Assembly (NCBI RefSeq): GCF_001038625.1
Contig: NZ_CP011803.1
Location: forward strand, 868,001 to 932,000
Direction of reading: 5' to 3'
DNA: 64,000 nucleotides
Source of the DNA: Clostridium carboxidivorans P7
Lineage (GTDB): Bacteria; Bacillota; Clostridia; Clostridiales; Clostridiaceae
The notes below the pieces were generated by a model. The model made no database searches. It was given only the letters and a program-made list of their open reading frames with translations, and was not told where the DNA came from. Position numbers and translations under genes: made by a program. Shown here piece after piece: positions 62,551 through 64,000 of the stretch (position 1 is its first letter; every line of letters starts with the position of its first letter).

Positions 62551-62883
62551 ATGAGTAAATACAAAGTTGGAGATGAATTAATAATAATACAAAATCAAAT
62601 GGAAGATGAAAAAAATTTAAGTAAATTAACAAGTTTAAATGTTAAAGATGATTTTGCACAAATTTCTTGGGGATTAAAAATACTTGATGTACAGTATGAT
62701 AAGCCAAATGTTACTTTAACTTATAAAAATCCAAGTGGAGTTACTAGTAAAGTTTTTGCAGTTTGTAATGATATAGAAAATTTTGATCAGCAAAAGGTTT
62801 TGGAAAAAGCTTTATTAAAGGCATTTCAATCAGAAATAATAAATATTAGTGTAATAAAGAATGAAAAAGGCCGTAGTATGTAA
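62551..62883 (+). CDS. Hypothetical protein, 110 residues
   Basis: I do not recognise this small cytoplasmic protein. It has a good GGGAGAGG ribosome site. The sequence alternates beta strands and polar loops (KYKVGDELIIIQNQMEDEKN, then AQISWGLKILDVQYDKPNVT and TLTYKNPSGVTSKVFAVCND) and ends with an amphipathic helix. It has no signal peptide and one Cys. It stands alone before the cyanase gene, 179 bases upstream. Confidence 0.7.
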   Translation: MSKYKVGDELIIIQNQMEDEKNLSKLTSLNVKDDFAQISWGLKILDVQYDKPNVTLTYKNPSGVTSKVFAVCNDIENFDQQKVLEKALLKAFQSEIINISVIKNEKGRSM

Positions 62884-63062
62884 AATAAAGTTTTTAATTA
62901 ATATATGTTTATTATAGAGATATATAGTTAAGATATATTATATATCTTTGTTTTTTGCTTACATCCTTATATGATTTTAGTTGTTGATAATTATTAAATA
63001 CAATGTTAAAATAATACAAAAATTCAAAATATTCAATAACATATCTATGAGGGGGTAAAAAT

Positions 63063-63542
63063 ATGACACCAATGAATAATGAAGAGTATCTACTAAAATT
63101 ACAGTTTTCTGATGAATTAAAAGAATTGGAAGCTGCAAAAAAGGCATCTGGCTTAAACTTTGAACAACTTGCTGAAAAAATTGGGGTAAACAAGGTGTGG
63201 CTTGCATCTACATTAAAGGGCCAGCAGTGGGTTCCTGAAGAATATTGCATAAAAATTGCAAAGGCTCTTGGTATTAGTGTTGAAAAAACCATGTTTTTAA
63301 ACAATCATCCATATAAAGGAAACACTGATCCCATATTATACAGACTTCACGAAGTACTTGATACCTATGGTCCTGCTATTAAAGATATTATACATGAACA
63401 AGGCGGAAATGCTATTATGAGTGCCATCGATTTTGGTCTTGATGTTGACGTTATTGAAGATGCAGAAGGTAATCATAGAGTAATTATAAAATTTGATGGC
63501 AAATTATTACCTTATGCAAAAAAAGGTAAATATCCATGGTAA
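63063..63542 (+). CDS. cynS: Cyanate hydratase (cyanase)
   Basis: Cytoplasmic decameric enzyme of 159 residues (E. coli 156) that converts cyanate and bicarbonate to carbamate and CO2. An N-terminal HTH-like helical domain (LNFEQLAEKIGVNKVWLAST) precedes the catalytic domain. Catalytic residues are all present: Arg94 and Glu97 in DPILYRLHEVLDTYG, and Ser120 in GNAIMSAIDFGLDVDV; they correspond to Arg96, Glu99 and Ser122 of E. coli. ATG follows GAGGGGG. No cynT carbonic anhydrase or cynX transporter is adjacent. Structured element Y follows immediately. Confidence 0.95.
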   Translation: MTPMNNEEYLLKLQFSDELKELEAAKKASGLNFEQLAEKIGVNKVWLASTLKGQQWVPEEYCIKIAKALGISVEKTMFLNNHPYKGNTDPILYRLHEVLDTYGPAIKDIIHEQGGNAIMSAIDFGLDVDVIEDAEGNHRVIIKFDGKLLPYAKKGKYPW

Positions 63543-63559
63543 TCAGTAAATTTATTTGT

Positions 63560-63690
63560 TCAAGTGATTCTTAGACTCAGGTGGAGTTTGCCTGTGAGGA
63601 ATACTTCTCTTCATCTGAGTCTTAGAAGAACTTATCCAGGCGCGTAGCAGTGCTTATTGGGGGTATTAGCAATGGTAGCGATCGGATAAA
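63560..63690 (+). ncRNA. Structured element Y after cynS
   Basis: Starting GTGATTCTTAGACTCAG, whose end pairs with CTGAGTCTTAGAAG (63615-63628) to form a long stem with an inner GTGGAGTTTGCCTGTGAGG region. Then comes the 26-base core (63632-63657) identical to element X, a short TGCTTA-loop-TTAGCA hairpin, and GGTAGCGATCGGATAA closing on TTATCC. It begins 18 bases after the cynS stop, so it is part of, or follows, that transcript. No known RNA family could be assigned from reading. Confidence 0.55.
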
Positions 63691-63698
63691 CTTAGTGA

Positions 63699-63737
63699 AA
63701 TAAGGTAGAGGAGTATAATAAGACACTCTACCTTATT
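63699..63737. terminator. Bidirectional terminator between cynS and the AI-2E gene
   Basis: AATAAGGTAGAG (63699-63710) and CTCTACCTTATT (63726-63737) are perfect 12-base arms with a 15-base loop; the right arm overlaps the stop codon of the minus-strand gene. Confidence 0.75.
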
Positions 63738-64000
63738 ATTTTATATTTATATAAGCTTAATACAATAACTTTTACCATAGCGTACAGGGGAACAATAATA
63801 AAAGCGGCCATAGGGCCTCCGTAGGAAACAGCTGTTACAACTAAAAATATATCTGTAAGAGGATGTATTTTTAGTGTAGATGACATAATTAGTGGAACTA
63901 CTACTCTTCCTTTTAATGTTTGAACAGTAATAAATACTATACTAAGCTTTATTATCATATATATACCTTTGCTTACAGCTATAATTGAAGGAATTATCAT
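63728..64000 (-). CDS. AI-2E family transporter, C-terminal fragment
   Basis: Membrane protein of which only the last 90 residues are visible; the start lies beyond the right edge. The order of a hydrophobic helix, VQTLKGRVVVPLIMSSTLKI, the HPL turn, a helix, GGPMAAFIIVPLYAMVKVIV and a basic tail is the C-terminal signature of the AI-2E/PerM-like family (PF01594), whose Q/E-x2-4-P and HP motifs sit in the same places. Members include autoinducer exporters and Na+/H+ antiporters; which applies here is unknown. Confidence 0.8.
   Translation of the reverse strand: MIIPSIIAVSKGIYMIIKLSIVFITVQTLKGRVVVPLIMSSTLKIHPLTDIFLVVTAVSYGGPMAAFIIVPLYAMVKVIVLSLYKYKIIR

Overview
The window is AT-rich DNA with Gram-positive style AGGAGG ribosome binding sites, sigma-A promoters and many strong hairpin terminators. 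The gene content points to a strict anaerobe of Clostridium sensu stricto: a 2-enoate reductase-type flavoenzyme, a cysteine desulfidase-family protein, orphan agr-like signalling, Rpn-family nucleases and CWB2 wall-binding repeats. Species placement (perhaps the scatologenes/carboxidivorans/drakei group) is inference only. No rRNA, tRNA, CRISPR array or intact transposase was seen.

Layout. 1-8.9 kb: a truncated CWB2 surface protein, an MFS exporter, a TetR regulator with a PEP-synthase/rifampicin-phosphotransferase-like dikinase behind two perfect operators, and an orphan AgrC/AgrA-like pair with a membrane protein. 9-17.6 kb: an Rpn nuclease flanked by direct repeats, an FAH-family hydrolase and TetR pair sharing a palindromic operator, a His-rich unknown, a DUF429 protein, a HelD helicase, a possible ncRNA and a broken Rpn copy. 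17.7-29 kb: cysteine desulfidase family, two very long hairpins, a 54-residue membrane protein, the fructose operon fruR-fruK-IIA-IIBC, a third long hairpin, a TetR gene with a structured leader, and a divergent 2-enoate reductase plus two-subunit aconitase X operon. 29-44.6 kb: phosphoesterase, diguanylate cyclase, methyltransferase, GNAT, a tail-collar gene interrupted by a stop codon, DUF6916, a 1455-residue repetitive surface protein, HD-GYP phosphodiesterase, an ATPase/nuclease and a YjjG-type HAD phosphatase. 44.8-54.9 kb: Crp/Fnr regulator, molybdopterin oxidoreductase, RibD-type reductase, SNF2 helicase, nitroreductase, a broken flavoprotein and AraC regulator. 55-64 kb: a basic amino-acid decarboxylase with an acetyltransferase, a decayed second copy of the flavoprotein/AraC/MBL cluster, an XRE membrane regulator, a MarR/hydrolase operon, a DUF4004-bactofilin operon, cyanase and a truncated AI-2E family transporter.

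How parts work together. Several units are self-contained regulator-plus-target modules whose operators can be read directly: TetR/dikinase, TetR/FAH, FruR/fructose and MarR/hydrolase. The 2-enoate reductase and aconitase X genes suggest dehydration of a hydroxy-acid followed by reduction. A GGDEF and an HD-GYP protein could make and break c-di-GMP near surface proteins.

The least explained material is non-coding. A structured element with a 26-base identical core occurs at 24964-25074 and 63560-63690, with a shortened relative at 44614-44692; two of the three lie in 5' leaders. Three giant inverted repeats lie at 19.1, 19.5 and 24.1 kb, and one of them supplies the C-terminal codons of a TetR gene. 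Several short dispersed repeats and MITE-like hairpins sit next to accessory genes.
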